A DNA stretch of 64,000 nt from Nodosilinea sp. FACHB-141 (GCF_014696135.1 NZ_JACJPP010000007.1:434001-498000); one strand, 5' to 3'; counted from the stretch's first letter, positions 8,163-17,492 are shown. A program made the numbers and translations. The notes: generated by a model from the sequence alone, not told the origin.

Positions 8163-10472
8163 TCAGTGCAAGAACACCGCTACGGGTACGCGTTTATAGG
8201 CTGGGGTCCCCGCTCGTTTCTCAATTCGCGCCTTCATCAACACATTGGCTTCGGGGTAAAACATCAGCGCCGCGCCCGATCGCACCTCCCCAAAAATAAT
8301 CTCAATGTTGTCGAGCTGCCCCGCATCCCCCCGCACGCTGACCCGCTGGTGCTGCGCAAAGCCCGATCGCTCAGCATCTGAAGGATTCATCAAAATGCAG
8401 TGGCGGTGGGGCATACCTCGATACTCGTCGGCTTCCTTGTAAACCACGGTGTTGTGCTGGCCGTAGCTGCGTCCGGTAATTAGCGCCAGCACCATAGCAG
8501 AAGGTTGGGTATTAGGTAGGCCAAAGTCTTGCAACGTAGGCAGCGTCAGGTCGGGCAGCGGCGTTGGCTGCATCTCCGCCTTGCCCGAGGGCGTGGGGAA
8601 TTTGGGTTCTAGAAAGATGCGACCGCTAATGGTGAACTCAGCGCTGGTGTCATCGATCTCGCCAATTTTTTCGTAGCCGGGAATAGCCTGGGCGATTAGC
8701 TGACGCACGTAGCGGGTGTCGTGTAGTCGCCGCCACTGAATTGGATCTTCCCCATGAATGCGGTGGGCCAGCTCCGCCAAAAAGTCGATCTCCGTCACTA
8801 GGTCGCCCTTAGTAAGGTGGGTTTTGCCTGGGCTATTGAGCCGCACAAAGTTGTTGCCCGACTCGACGGTGGTTTTGTGGGGGTTCTCAAAGCGGGCGTA
8901 AACGGGCACGATGATCGTGTTTTGTTGCGCCAACCCGTGGAAATGGCCCTGGTTTGGCTTGGTCGCGAGGTAGATAATCGTGTCAATGTTGCCCAAGGCG
9001 CGCTTGGCTTGGGTGAGATCCGGGTTGGCGGCGTAGAGGTTGCCCCCCAGGCACAGCAGGGTATCGACTTCACCGCGATCGCTAGCTTCGATCAGAGCAC
9101 GGGCGTCGTAGCCCGATTCGCGTTTGAGCGATTTGCCCAGCAGTTTCTCTAGCGCCTCGCGAATGCTGTCTTTGAGGTGGGCCGTCACCCCCATCGAGCC
9201 AAAGCCCTGCACGTTGGAGTGGCCCCGAATGGGCATCAGGCCCGCGCCGGGTTTGCCAACGTTGCCGGTCATCAGGGCGGTATTGGCGATGCTATAGATG
9301 TTGTCAACGCTGTTGGCCTGGTGGGTGATGCCCATCGCCCAGGCGAAGACGACGTTCTGGCTGCTGTGAATCATCTCCGCAGCGGCAATAATCTCCGTCA
9401 GCGTGAGGCCGCAAGTGGCAATGATCGACTCCCAATCAGCAGCGGCCACCTGGTCGATCACCGCTTGCCAATTCTCGGTGTGAGCCTTGAGGTAGTCAAA
9501 CTGCACCCAACCCCGCTCTAGCAGCACCTTTTGAATGCCCACAAATAGGGCCAGGTCGCTGCCGGGTATCGGCTGCAAAAACATTGATGCAATGTCTTGG
9601 CCCTGCACTAGGCGCAGCGGGTGCGCCGGGGAGCCAAACTTGGCCAAGCCCACCTCTCTAACCGGGTTAATGACGAGAACTTTGCCGCCGCGATCGCGCA
9701 GTTCGATCAGCTCATTCATCAGCCGGGGGTGGTTAGCAGGGGCGTTTGACCCTACTAGCACCACGCAGTCAGCTTGGCGCAAGCTCTCCAAGCTAACCAG
9801 CGAAGTGCCGGTGCCAAACACCTTATTCAAACTGACGGTCGAGGGGGCGTGACACAGGTCAGAACAGTCGGCCAGGTTATTGGAGCCGAGCGCCCGCACC
9901 ATCAGCTGGAGCAAAAAGGCCGCCTCGTTGGACGATCGCCCCGAGCTGTAGGAGGCCACCCGTTCTGGCGGCAGCGAAAAACCAGCGGTGGTGAGCTGGT
10001 AGATCTCTTCCCAAGCGATCGGTTCGTAGTGGTCAGACCCGGCCCGCCGAATCACTGGAAAGCTGAGACGACCGAGGCGATCGGCTTCGCGGGAGGTGAG
10101 CGCTTGCAGCTCAGAAATAGTGTGGCGGGCAAAGAAATGATCGCCCAGGCCCGGTTGCAGCTCGGACGAAATGGCCTGCACGCTTTTCATACAGCGCTGA
10201 AGCGGTTCTTCTAGCTCGTTGATAAAGCCGCCGTTTTGCCCCCCGGTACCCCAAGCGCACGATAGGCAGGCGCTCTTGTGAAACAGGGTTTGCCAAATCT
10301 GTGGCCCCTGGGGTGAGAGAGTCTTTTGTGCCCAATATTGAATGATCGGTAGACCGCCACCGATGGGCATATGGTCTGCCGTTGGCTCAGTAGCAGACAG
10401 ATTTTCGGGCAAATCGCGATCGCTGGCGGCAGTTGAAGGAGCTTGATCCTCAGTCTGGTCAAGTTGAGTCAT
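8163..10472 (-). CDS. FdhF/YdeP-family molybdopterin oxidoreductase
   Basis: A molybdenum-cofactor oxidoreductase of the formate-dehydrogenase-like YdeP group, about 769 residues with the start at 10472 (MTQLDQTEDQ). That start is preferred because the 35 residues gained from the in-frame ATG at 10577 overlap the MOSC gene and look non-conserved. Visible signatures are CLSCAWGTGGQNGGF near the N-terminus, SYSSGRSSNEAAFLLQLMVRALGSNNL, the cofactor-binding LVGSNAPANHPRLMNEL, and the C-terminal domain with TGRSYGQHNTVVYKEADEYRG. YdeP-type enzymes lack the complete iron-sulfur set of classical formate dehydrogenases; the substrate is unknown. The upstream MOSC gene on the same strand is a plausible cofactor-related partner. 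Confidence 0.88.
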   Translation of the reverse strand: MTQLDQTEDQAPSTAASDRDLPENLSATEPTADHMPIGGGLPIIQYWAQKTLSPQGPQIWQTLFHKSACLSCAWGTGGQNGGFINELEEPLQRCMKSVQAISSELQPGLGDHFFARHTISELQALTSREADRLGRLSFPVIRRAGSDHYEPIAWEEIYQLTTAGFSLPPERVASYSSGRSSNEAAFLLQLMVRALGSNNLADCSDLCHAPSTVSLNKVFGTGTSLVSLESLRQADCVVLVGSNAPANHPRLMNELIELRDRGGKVLVINPVREVGLAKFGSPAHPLRLVQGQDIASMFLQPIPGSDLALFVGIQKVLLERGWVQFDYLKAHTENWQAVIDQVAAADWESIIATCGLTLTEIIAAAEMIHSSQNVVFAWAMGITHQANSVDNIYSIANTALMTGNVGKPGAGLMPIRGHSNVQGFGSMGVTAHLKDSIREALEKLLGKSLKRESGYDARALIEASDRGEVDTLLCLGGNLYAANPDLTQAKRALGNIDTIIYLATKPNQGHFHGLAQQNTIIVPVYARFENPHKTTVESGNNFVRLNSPGKTHLTKGDLVTEIDFLAELAHRIHGEDPIQWRRLHDTRYVRQLIAQAIPGYEKIGEIDDTSAEFTISGRIFLEPKFPTPSGKAEMQPTPLPDLTLPTLQDFGLPNTQPSAMVLALITGRSYGQHNTVVYKEADEYRGMPHRHCILMNPSDAERSGFAQHQRVSVRGDAGQLDNIEIIFGEVRSGAALMFYPEANVLMKARIEKRAGTPAYKRVPVAVFLH

Positions 10473-10533
10473 GGTCAAAGTCTCGCAACAGCTGCCCTCT
10501 ATCACTATAGCGAGGGTGCCGGATGCCAGAAGG

Positions 10534-11301
10534 TCAGCCAAAAGGTAGAGAGTGAGCTGTTTGGGGCAGCCGCGCACTCTGTACCAGAGTTACCGGGTCG
10601 TGAATCTGAATTTGCCCGGTTCTCACGACCGTTCCGTAGACGCCGGCATTGTTGTCGTTCAGCTGCGCAACCGCCTTCATCACACGCGGCGTTTGCTCTC
10701 CCGTTTCTGGATCGAGGTTGATGATTATGCACCGTCCGTTTTGCTTTGTGACGTACACGGCTGGTCCGGACTCTTCTTCGCCAAACACCAATGTGCTCCC
10801 GACCCAGTTGTCTTCGGCAAAAGCTCCTTCGCCACCATCAAGCACAATATTGGCTCTGAAGCGCCTCCTATCGATATCAACTCCACCTGCGCGACACACG
10901 TGTGCGACGGTCGCCGAGTTAATTACAGAGACGGTTGAGTCGTCGAAGATGCCGTTCCGCAGGTGCATCATCTCGACGCGCCTGCCAAAGCGATCGCTGA
11001 CCTCACGGTTCAGTTCTTCGCTCAACAGTTCAAAACAATCTCCGGATGGTGTCAGGACGTGAGTTGGCTGGGGCTCATCAAACGATTGCTTAAGTCCGCA
11101 GGGCCGATAGAGAATTAACTGCGGTAATCGACTTGCCGTCAACCATGGAGATCCACTGTTGGTGTTGAGGCGACGGAAAGCAAACCGGCGATCGCCGAGT
11201 AATCCGTGCCAGTCTAGAAATGCCGACTCCATCGACGTACCTGCCATCGACTTGACTGGATAACACACGAGTTCGCCTACACGTCCGGGTTTGATGGTCA
11301 T
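10534..11301 (-). CDS. MOSC-domain protein
   Basis: The 255-residue product has the MOSC N-terminal beta-barrel (VGELVCYPVKSMAGTSMESAFLDWHGLLGDRRFAF, split over two parts) followed by the MOSC domain, with INSATVAHVCRAGG, DIDRRRFRANIV and the C-terminal GVYGTVVRTGQIQIHDPV. MOSC proteins handle sulfur or reduced substrates on molybdenum cofactor, related to the cofactor sulfurase C-terminus and mARC. A GGAGGAAG motif five bases before the ATG supports the start. The gene lies 61 bases upstream of the FdhF/YdeP-type gene on the same strand, suggesting an operon for one molybdenum enzyme. Confidence 0.88.
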   Translation of the reverse strand: MTIKPGRVGELVCYPVKSMAGTSMESAFLDWHGLLGDRRFAFRRLNTNSGSPWLTASRLPQLILYRPCGLKQSFDEPQPTHVLTPSGDCFELLSEELNREVSDRFGRRVEMMHLRNGIFDDSTVSVINSATVAHVCRAGGVDIDRRRFRANIVLDGGEGAFAEDNWVGSTLVFGEEESGPAVYVTKQNGRCIIINLDPETGEQTPRVMKAVAQLNDNNAGVYGTVVRTGQIQIHDPVTLVQSARLPQTAHSLPFG

Positions 11302-11859
11302 GTGTCTTCCTCCATCTAACTACTGATTTAATGCTGCCGCGCTACTACTTTTGAACCATCTATTTCTTTGCTATCGTCATTTACAAAAGCCAGCAATTAT
11401 CGAAGCTTTTGTCGCTACGTTGAGTGTGGAGCGTATCTCTAAAAACTAGGAATGAAAGGCGAGATTTTTTTGTTAAGAAAGGTTAGCGTGGGAGGTTAAA
11501 TCTTAGTGCTTGTTGGATTACTCTGTGAGCTGGCAAAGCCTATGCAGGCTTAACCCAAGCAACAGCTGAGTTTTGACGGATATGTGGCGATCGGTCGTTT
11601 TGAAGGTCTCTCCACAACCGTTATGCAATAACTATATGAAAGGGTAGAGGCAGGTGTATAAGCCTCAAGATAGAAAGTTTTGGGGTGGTAGCTCTATGTA
11701 AGGGGCCTCAGTTGTTTTGTTGCTTTAGCTGTGGCAACGCAGTTGAGTTCATGGTTGCCCCTCTGTTTGCATTTTCTTTGTCAGCTCAATAAAATTTTCG
11801 GCTCTGCTTTTGAGAGCGTCAGGATTAAGAGAAGAAAGTTGCATTAAACTACCCTTTTG
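11302..11859. other. Intergenic region, 558 bp, no gene seen
   Basis: The region separates the start of the MOSC gene from the end of the potassium-channel gene. It must hold the promoter of the MOSC/oxidoreductase unit. No convincing reading frame, RNA gene or large repeat was recognised; composition is more A+T-rich than in the flanking genes. Confidence 0.5.
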
Positions 11860-12999
11860 TCAGGATTTAAAGGGGTAATCTCCTGGGTCAAAGAGTGTAG
11901 AACTACTGCTATTCATCGCGGTGCGCGACAAATTAGGAAATATTTGCTCAGGTTCATAGGCCATATACTTTATCAATTTTGCTAAAGATTCTGCCCACTG
12001 ATGACGCATAGAGACATAGGACTCAACGCCTGCTTCTGGGTTAGCAGTGATTGAAATGCCTTCCATTTCCAAACGTTCTAATGCCTGGTAGTAATGCTCC
12101 CGCCATCGGGATTCTTGCAGCTCCTGGGATGGGACTCGAATGTGAGGTAGGAGGGTATGACAGATTTCTTCTAGTAAATGCTTGCTGCCAAACCAAAGCT
12201 CTGCCGCACCGGCTGAACGTATGATAGAGCGGTACTTTCTCTGATCCAAAGCACTGCCGACTAGGGTGGCCACATCCATTGTGAGATACAAGATGCGGGG
12301 CAGGGCATAGTAGTCTTGAGAATAGCGAAAGTAGAGCAGAACTGGATAGGATTTATTAGATTCCAGCAGCTCCATCAAATTTTGGGCAGTTTCCGAAATA
12401 TCCTGATTGAGAGTATTGATATTGTTGTCTGCGGCTAAACGAGCTAAAAGTTCTGCGGAGTCAGCAGTATCGGCAGTACCATGATGCAAACTGAGGGCAA
12501 ATGACTTGCGTCTAGTGAGATTGCTATAAATCGCTGTGACGTAGGAAAGGGTCAGAGTCAGCACTGAGTAACCCAATATGCCTTGTAGGACAATCAATAA
12601 TCGCTGGAATGACGTTTGAGGAGTAAAATCTCCTATCCCTAAGGTTGTTAGAGCAAAGCCTACATAGTAAACAGCGGCGAAAAAGTCTGTTGGAGATTCT
12701 CCCTCTTTTACTTGAATCGTGGTACCGAGGGCAGGCCAAACAATCAGAGCAAACCCGACCAGCAGCAGCAGCACCCACACTCCAACAATCGTGACGATGA
12801 TAGCGGGACCACCGTAGGACAGGAAGTGATCGCGTCGTTTCTTTAACGGAGCAATGCGGAGAAATAGCCACCAGACCGCTCTCGCAACTGGGATACTCAA
12901 GACACTACTTTCAGACCGGGGATGCAACACGGTTAGAAAAATATCTGCCAGTGCCAGTAGAACAATAACAGTACCAAGACTTATGAGGATAATTTGCAT
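11860..12999 (-). CDS. Two-transmembrane potassium-channel family protein
   Basis: The start at 12999 (MQIILISLGTVIVLL) is preferred over an ATG 48 bases upstream because it begins directly with the first membrane helix. About 379 residues: an N-terminal membrane anchor, a second helix (IIVTIVGVWVLLLLVGFALIVW), a pore helix and the selectivity filter TLGIGDFTP (a TxGxGD variant of TVGYGD), then a last helix (LLIVLQGILGYSVLTLTL). The soluble C-terminal half of about 200 residues is helical and lacks the Rossmann glycine motif of RCK/TrkA-N domains. It is therefore a pore protein with an unrecognised regulatory domain. The gene stands alone. Confidence 0.82.
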   Translation of the reverse strand: MQIILISLGTVIVLLALADIFLTVLHPRSESSVLSIPVARAVWWLFLRIAPLKKRRDHFLSYGGPAIIVTIVGVWVLLLLVGFALIVWPALGTTIQVKEGESPTDFFAAVYYVGFALTTLGIGDFTPQTSFQRLLIVLQGILGYSVLTLTLSYVTAIYSNLTRRKSFALSLHHGTADTADSAELLARLAADNNINTLNQDISETAQNLMELLESNKSYPVLLYFRYSQDYYALPRILYLTMDVATLVGSALDQRKYRSIIRSAGAAELWFGSKHLLEEICHTLLPHIRVPSQELQESRWREHYYQALERLEMEGISITANPEAGVESYVSMRHQWAESLAKLIKYMAYEPEQIFPNLSRTAMNSSSSTLFDPGDYPFKS

Positions 13000-13337
13000 G
13001 ATTGCATGAGTGACATAAATAGCGTGAGAAGGTATGCACCCCTGCAAGAAACAATGGCTAAACTGGCATGAAATGACGCTCTAATCTGCTTATTCTCCTA
13101 ATTTTAGAGGCAACGCTATCTTCGAATTGACACAATTTAGAAGTACTTAGAAGAGATATAGATATTCCCCAATTAATGAACTCTCAGTTCTTTGCCCTTA
13201 GAGCTTCTTTTCAACATCCAGAGAAAAGACTAATAAATTTTTGGGAAGATTGGCTCTGACCTAGGTAAACCCTTTGTTTCTTAAGGGATACCTCTTTAGG
13301 AACATGACGAAGTGTTGGACGAACCAAGTGTATATAG
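13000..13337. other. Intergenic region, 338 bp, no gene seen
   Basis: A+T-rich spacer between the potassium-channel start and the end of the GFA-family gene. It presumably carries the channel promoter. No reading frame or repeat is supported. Confidence 0.5.
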
Positions 13338-13763
13338 TTACGCTTGTGCGCCCGGTGAAGGGGATTGCGGAAAGTGTGGCAATTCATCATTCAGGTAGAC
13401 CCAAGGGGCTGCGCTTGATGTCCAAATATCCAGCGCGGGAGCAAAACCGCTTTGATCGTCAAACGTTGTAAAGCGTATGGATGTGAAATCTGGCATCGCT
13501 TCGCCGGCAGTGAACAAGGGACTACCGCAGTTTGAACAGAAGCTTCGCGTTGTCTGAGAGCCACTTGATGCGCGAACAGAATATTCTTTGGGTGAGCCGG
13601 TGACTTTGATGGTCTTTGTTAATACGACTACGCCAGATGCGAACGGTGCGCCACTGGAGAGTTGGCAATCACTGCAATGACAATTCAGCATTGCCAGAGG
13701 CGTACTGTGACACTCGTAGCGCACAGCACCGCAAGCACAGCCACCTGAAAATGGAACGTTCAT
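13338..13763 (-). CDS. GFA-family (glutathione-dependent formaldehyde-activating-like) zinc protein
   Basis: The 141-residue product is a typical GFA/Mss4-fold protein: SGGCACGAVRYEC at the N-terminus, CHCSDCQLSSGAPFASG, and RSFCSNCGSPLF. The cysteines form the two zinc sites of the family. The founding enzyme accelerates S-hydroxymethylglutathione formation, but most members have untested functions. The tail SPSPGAQA is low-complexity. It is monocistronic as far as can be seen. Confidence 0.9.
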   Translation of the reverse strand: MNVPFSGGCACGAVRYECHSTPLAMLNCHCSDCQLSSGAPFASGVVVLTKTIKVTGSPKEYSVRASSGSQTTRSFCSNCGSPLFTAGEAMPDFTSIRFTTFDDQSGFAPALDIWTSSAAPWVYLNDELPHFPQSPSPGAQA

Positions 13764-13867
13764 AAAAGACCTCTTTGCTTGGCTCTTCGTGGAATTTAGT
13801 TAGTAGGTTGAGTTGAGCTAGCGATCGCGATCGCATAGCGTGTGCTTTGCACTCAGCGTCTCCTTTA

Positions 13868-13944
13868 GGAGAAAGCCCAACACCTGCCGCTGAGATTGTT
13901 GGGTTTCCTTGGTTAAGCCAACTTACAAGAGATCTGCGATCGCA
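13868..13944. repeat. Dispersed repeat, copy A (left of the COQ4-like gene)
   Basis: This stretch contains TTGTTGGGTTTCCTTGGTT and CAAGAGATCTGCGATC and aligns with copy B at 14819-14894 in the same orientation over about 77 bp. The GTTGGGTTT...AACCCAAC stem is a common cyanobacterial intergenic repeat type. The two copies flank the COQ4-like gene. Confidence 0.75.
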
Positions 13945-13956
13945 CTCGTTAAACAA

Positions 13957-14631
13957 TTACCCTGCAATAGTATCAGGCAAGAGGTTCCACTTTGCTTGCA
14001 ACTTTATCAACGGAATGTCCCAAAGGGTATTCCATTGCATACCGAATAGGGGATAGGCTTGTTTGCCCATACGCCACCCCTCAGCTAAGGCATCCATTAG
14101 CTGTTCTGCTAAATCTAAATCCTCGACTGCTGCTTTTAGCAAGTTTTTAGCCAGCATCGCAAATGAGAATCGTGAGGCCCTCAATTGTGCTGCCACAAAT
14201 GCTTGCAACTTGGTTTCACCTGCCATACTAGTATCAGCATTAATGACAACGTGCCAAATATCATGAACTTCGGCGAGATGGGCTATTAGGTAGTCGTAGT
14301 CATTCTCAACTGTCTGGCTTTGAATTGGATTTAAGCTGTTACGAAGCAAATGATCTGAGTAGGCATGGCCTAGAGTTTCTGAGGGCAGAGAATGGAGTTG
14401 TTGCAGGTCTATAGCACCTAGAAGCAATCGGTTTTGAATAGCCGCTCTTGCTAAAGGATGAAGGGAGAGAAATTCTACTGTTCGTCTAAATCCCTCTTCA
14501 TCATTCAAGGCACTTGCTAGATTCCAGATGGCCTGAAAATCACCGTAAGGGGCCTTTACTATTTGCATGAAGCGCTCAAACGCCAGCGTCTTCCATTGGG
14601 AGTGCTGACTAATCGAGTCTTTGGCGTTCAT
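13957..14631 (-). CDS. COQ4-like protein
   Basis: The 224-residue product contains VHDIWHVVINADTSMAGE, which fits the HDxxHx(11)E zinc-binding signature of COQ4, a protein needed for ubiquinone assembly in eukaryotes and found as a homologue of unclear role in cyanobacteria, which make plastoquinone instead. It is all-helical in appearance, has no signal peptide, and ends WNTLWDIPLIKLQAKWNLLPDTIAG-like. A GGGGG motif lies five bases before the ATG. The gene sits between two direct copies of a dispersed repeat, so it may have been captured or may be mobile as a cassette. Confidence 0.8.
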   Translation of the reverse strand: MNAKDSISQHSQWKTLAFERFMQIVKAPYGDFQAIWNLASALNDEEGFRRTVEFLSLHPLARAAIQNRLLLGAIDLQQLHSLPSETLGHAYSDHLLRNSLNPIQSQTVENDYDYLIAHLAEVHDIWHVVINADTSMAGETKLQAFVAAQLRASRFSFAMLAKNLLKAAVEDLDLAEQLMDALAEGWRMGKQAYPLFGMQWNTLWDIPLIKLQAKWNLLPDTIAG

Positions 14632-14818
14632 GGAACCCCCTTACCTCGACGTTTTTACAACCCTATCAAGGCTTCCGTCGAGATGATTACTTAAGTTCTA
14701 ATACATCACGACAATAACGTCTGTAAACCCTTTCAAATCTTAAAGTTTTGACGAGCGGCTTTAAGTACTTTTGAGTGAGTAAGTTATGCCAAAGCACGTT
14801 TGCTGATCACCTCTCTCG

Positions 14819-14894
14819 CGAGAAAACTCAACATCTATCCTTGAAGGTGTTGGGTTTCCTCGTAAACCCAACCTAAAAGAGATCTGCAATCTCC
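14819..14894. repeat. Dispersed repeat, copy B (right of the COQ4-like gene)
   Basis: It aligns with copy A. It contains a perfect 9-bp stem GTTGGGTTT (14849-14857) and AAACCCAAC (14864-14872) with a 6-base loop, followed by the shared AAGAGATCTGC. In copy A one arm is partly degenerate. Confidence 0.78.
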
Positions 14895-14902
14895 CTTAAA
14901 TA

Positions 14903-15403
14903 TCAATTGGCAAACACTTCCATACAAGGCTGTAATACACGATCAAAGCCAGAGTATTGACTCGTATCAAATTGAAAAAGCTTTGAACTACTAATGCTAC
15001 CGTCTTCAACTGTGGTGCTTTGTGTACCCTCCATCGGGTCGTCAAGAGTTGTCTCAACCTCTAAACTTGATCTGACAACTTGCTTAAAGCAGTTTCCGCT
15101 ACCGTCCTCACTTGCCCAACCGATTATGGTGTTACCTTGTTTTTGTAACAATAAAAGATTACTGAAATCATCAAACGGTGGTTGTTCTGTACTGAAAAAA
15201 TAATCTCCATCGGATAAGTCCTGTACTTTCATGCCTGTAGAGATAGCCGATTCTTCATTACTTGCCTGAGGATTTGCATCAGAAGATTGGGTTGAGTTTA
15301 TATTCGTAGGAGGATCAATAGCTTGTTCTCCCTTGCAACTCGCAAGTGACATAACCAAGCTAACAGAAAAGCCAATTCTAAAGATAAATAAAATAGTTCT
15401 CAC
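14903..15403 (-). CDS. Lipoprotein of unknown function
   Basis: From the GTG at 15403 the product is 166 residues and begins with a textbook lipoprotein signal: MRTILFIFRIGFSVSLVM followed by the lipobox SLASC. A longer frame from TTG at 15457 exists but places 18 extra residues before the signal. After the cysteine come a Ser/Asn/Gln-rich linker (about 40 residues) and a compact domain with GDYFFSTEQPPFDDF, IIGWASEDGSGNCFK and a C-terminal FDRVLQPCMEVFAN. The last cysteine may pair with that in NCFK. No family was recognised. Base composition is A+T-rich, like its right-hand neighbours. Confidence 0.78.
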   Translation of the reverse strand: MRTILFIFRIGFSVSLVMSLASCKGEQAIDPPTNINSTQSSDANPQASNEESAISTGMKVQDLSDGDYFFSTEQPPFDDFSNLLLLQKQGNTIIGWASEDGSGNCFKQVVRSSLEVETTLDDPMEGTQSTTVEDGSISSSKLFQFDTSQYSGFDRVLQPCMEVFAN

Positions 15404-15490
15404 GTTAATCAAAATCCCACAAAAATTAAAGTCTGCTGCTCGATTAATTGCACTCAATCTTCAGTTGAGTTAATTAGTAGATTGACTAGA

Positions 15491-16228
15491 TCACCAGGGT
15501 TCATTCTTGCCCAGAGAGAGCAAATGTTCATAGAGAGCCTCATCTATTCGATCAACAAGTTTTGTCACGTGGGCTAAAAAGCTTTTACCCCAAGTTTTAT
15601 GAACTGTTTCCTCATGTCTAACTCGATGCGCAATGTCGCCTCTGACGCTAATGTAGTGATCTAACTCCGCACATACAGTTTCTACAGTTGTATCATTCCA
15701 TGTCCAATTAGAAGTAATATCAGATATTCCTAGCAAATCTGAGAAAAGTGCACGAACTTGTTTCGACTTGGGTGTATTAAAGCTTGTGATCCATTTGTCT
15801 TGTGCAACATCTTTGTGGTTTCTCAATACACTCTTCCACCCTGAACCAGCTAGTTCCCAAATTTTTCTTTCATCCTTTTGGCTCATTAACTCCCGAGACA
15901 CAAGAGCTTTAACTTTGGAAGGAATAAAACTGGGATCGTCAGATTGACTAAGTAGGAAATCGAAACTCTCCACAGATACATCTTCAATATAAGCCTCCCA
16001 ACATGCTGAAATCAAGATAATAGCTGATCGGTTAAGAACATCGGCTTTGTGTCTGCGTTTCTTTCCCGTGCCTGGCAACTCAGCGTGAATATGCCATAAC
16101 AATTCAATATCTTTTTTATTGTCATGGAAATTTATGCTAGACCGTGAAGACATAGAACTAATACTACAAATAGCACTTGTGCTTGATAAAGTGTCTATAC
16201 TCCTAACTCCTATGGATAATTGAGTCAA
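15491..16228 (-). CDS. HEPN-domain protein (RiboL-PSP-HEPN type)
   Basis: The 245-residue product shows the RiboL-PSP-HEPN pattern: RSAIILISACWEAYIEDV early, and the HEPN signature R-x4-H in RGDIAHR near residue 200. HEPN proteins of this class are predicted RNases in toxin-antitoxin and antiviral systems. The annotated start is TTG; the first 25 residues are serine-rich and poorly constrained, so a start at the ATG at 16153 (MSSRSSINFHDN) is possible. No antitoxin partner is obvious; the gene to its right (unknown protein) is on the same strand, 110 bp upstream. The region is A+T-rich and looks acquired. Confidence 0.75.
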   Translation of the reverse strand: MTQLSIGVRSIDTLSSTSAICSISSMSSRSSINFHDNKKDIELLWHIHAELPGTGKKRRHKADVLNRSAIILISACWEAYIEDVSVESFDFLLSQSDDPSFIPSKVKALVSRELMSQKDERKIWELAGSGWKSVLRNHKDVAQDKWITSFNTPKSKQVRALFSDLLGISDITSNWTWNDTTVETVCAELDHYISVRGDIAHRVRHEETVHKTWGKSFLAHVTKLVDRIDEALYEHLLSLGKNEPW

Positions 16229-16337
16229 TGCGGCATGTTTCAGGCATACCTAATGTTGCCCGTCACACAACCTTGGAGCCTAACTGATAACTCTTGGCGG
16301 TCGGTGTACATCGGCGTTGTTAGGCAGCAAGTTTAAT

Positions 16338-16940
16338 TCAATCCAACATAGCCACATAAATCGGAGTACCAACTATTAAATCCTTTTCCTTATATAACAC
16401 CTTTGCCACGAATTCCAGGTTATGCGTTATCGGCGGAAGTGCTTTTAACCCAGCCCACACAGCCCTCGAGAAAACATCGGATTGCTCACTTTTGTCTTCT
16501 TCAGTCTCAATTGCACTTTTTAAGAACTCTAATATGTAGTAATTAAGAGAATGATTGGCATCAGCACGTTCGGCTGCACCAATAACACTTGTGCTTGATC
16601 CAATCAACGCAATTGTCTTTCCATTAACAATGCCGCCAAAAAAAACAATATCAGCGGCATACTCAGATACAATTCCATATTTAAAGAAGGTCGTACCAGA
16701 AATGTATTTACCTGGTGAAGTAACTGTACCAGTATCCTCATGCTTGTTTATGTATTGGCTCACTGCATGAAGTCGCTGGGGTAAACTAACATCATTCCCA
16801 GTTGGATTTCCTTTAAAGGTTCCTGACAGAACACCAACATTAACTGTAACTTCCGCAGATATACCTTTTAGAAATTCAGGCGGAAGCTGAGTGTAAAGCA
16901 TGTCAACTTTTGCGCGAGAAATGTAAATGTAATATTTCAC
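16338..16940 (-). CDS. Unknown protein, possibly DUF7019-like
   Basis: The start is set to the GTG at 16940, which has AGGA seven bases upstream; a TTG at 16946 is alternative. The 200-residue product begins KYYIYISRAKVDMLYTQLPPEF, reminiscent of a family I recall as DUF7019, in which a protein beginning with a (K)YYxYxSxxKVxML motif is predicted to sense or bind a ligand. Later it has ADIVFFGG, KTIALIGSSTSVIG and an E-rich helix. It has no signal peptide. It shares strand and A+T-rich composition with the HEPN gene 110 bp downstream, so the two may form one module. The family call is weak. Confidence 0.6.
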   Translation of the reverse strand: MKYYIYISRAKVDMLYTQLPPEFLKGISAEVTVNVGVLSGTFKGNPTGNDVSLPQRLHAVSQYINKHEDTGTVTSPGKYISGTTFFKYGIVSEYAADIVFFGGIVNGKTIALIGSSTSVIGAAERADANHSLNYYILEFLKSAIETEEDKSEQSDVFSRAVWAGLKALPPITHNLEFVAKVLYKEKDLIVGTPIYVAMLD

Positions 16941-17276
16941 AAGCAATTCCTATTCAATAAAAATATTCGATTTCTCAGTCTAATACTGTAGTAAAAGAAG
17001 CGCCCTAAAAACAACCTTGCTGTACTGCCTTAGCTAGAAGATGAAGCCGCCTAACTATATATTAAGTGTCAGAGCCGCTGGATGAGATTCCTCATGCTCG
17101 GCATTATCCATTGGATTTTTTGAATAATACTTGCTTCTTAAGGAATTAAACATCAAACCTGTCAATGAGCCCTGCACCTCAGGGTGCCATCCAGCAAGTT
17201 TGAAAGTCAAGCATGGGGAGTGAGGATGTTATCTATCAGAAGTGCTGGATAATACCCCACTACCAGGGGTTATTCA

Positions 17277-17492
17277 TTGTCTACTAAGGCCATCATCTCA
17301 GCACTTCCACTCGACCAAGCGAAGGAAGCAAATCGCCTCAAGCATTTTACTACGGTTGACGAGTTGCTTTTGCGCTAGTACACTCATCCACTAAGCCGTT
17401 CGACCAGAGCGGTTGCTACACAGAACTCGAAAACTTTGGCGCTGCCGGAAGGTGCGGCTAACACCGACCGACAGCTAACCCCGCAAATCTAA
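17277..17492 (+). pseudogene. Possible degraded small ORF with an in-frame TAG
   Basis: A TTG at 17277, preceded seven bases upstream by AGGGG, opens a frame reading STKAIISALPLDQAKEANRLK and TTVDELLLR, then TAG at 17376-17378, then 37 more codons (YTHPLSRSTRAVA...) to a TAA at 17490. The first part has a protein-like composition and predicted helices. No family was recognised, so it may be chance or the remnant of a gene. Confidence 0.25.
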
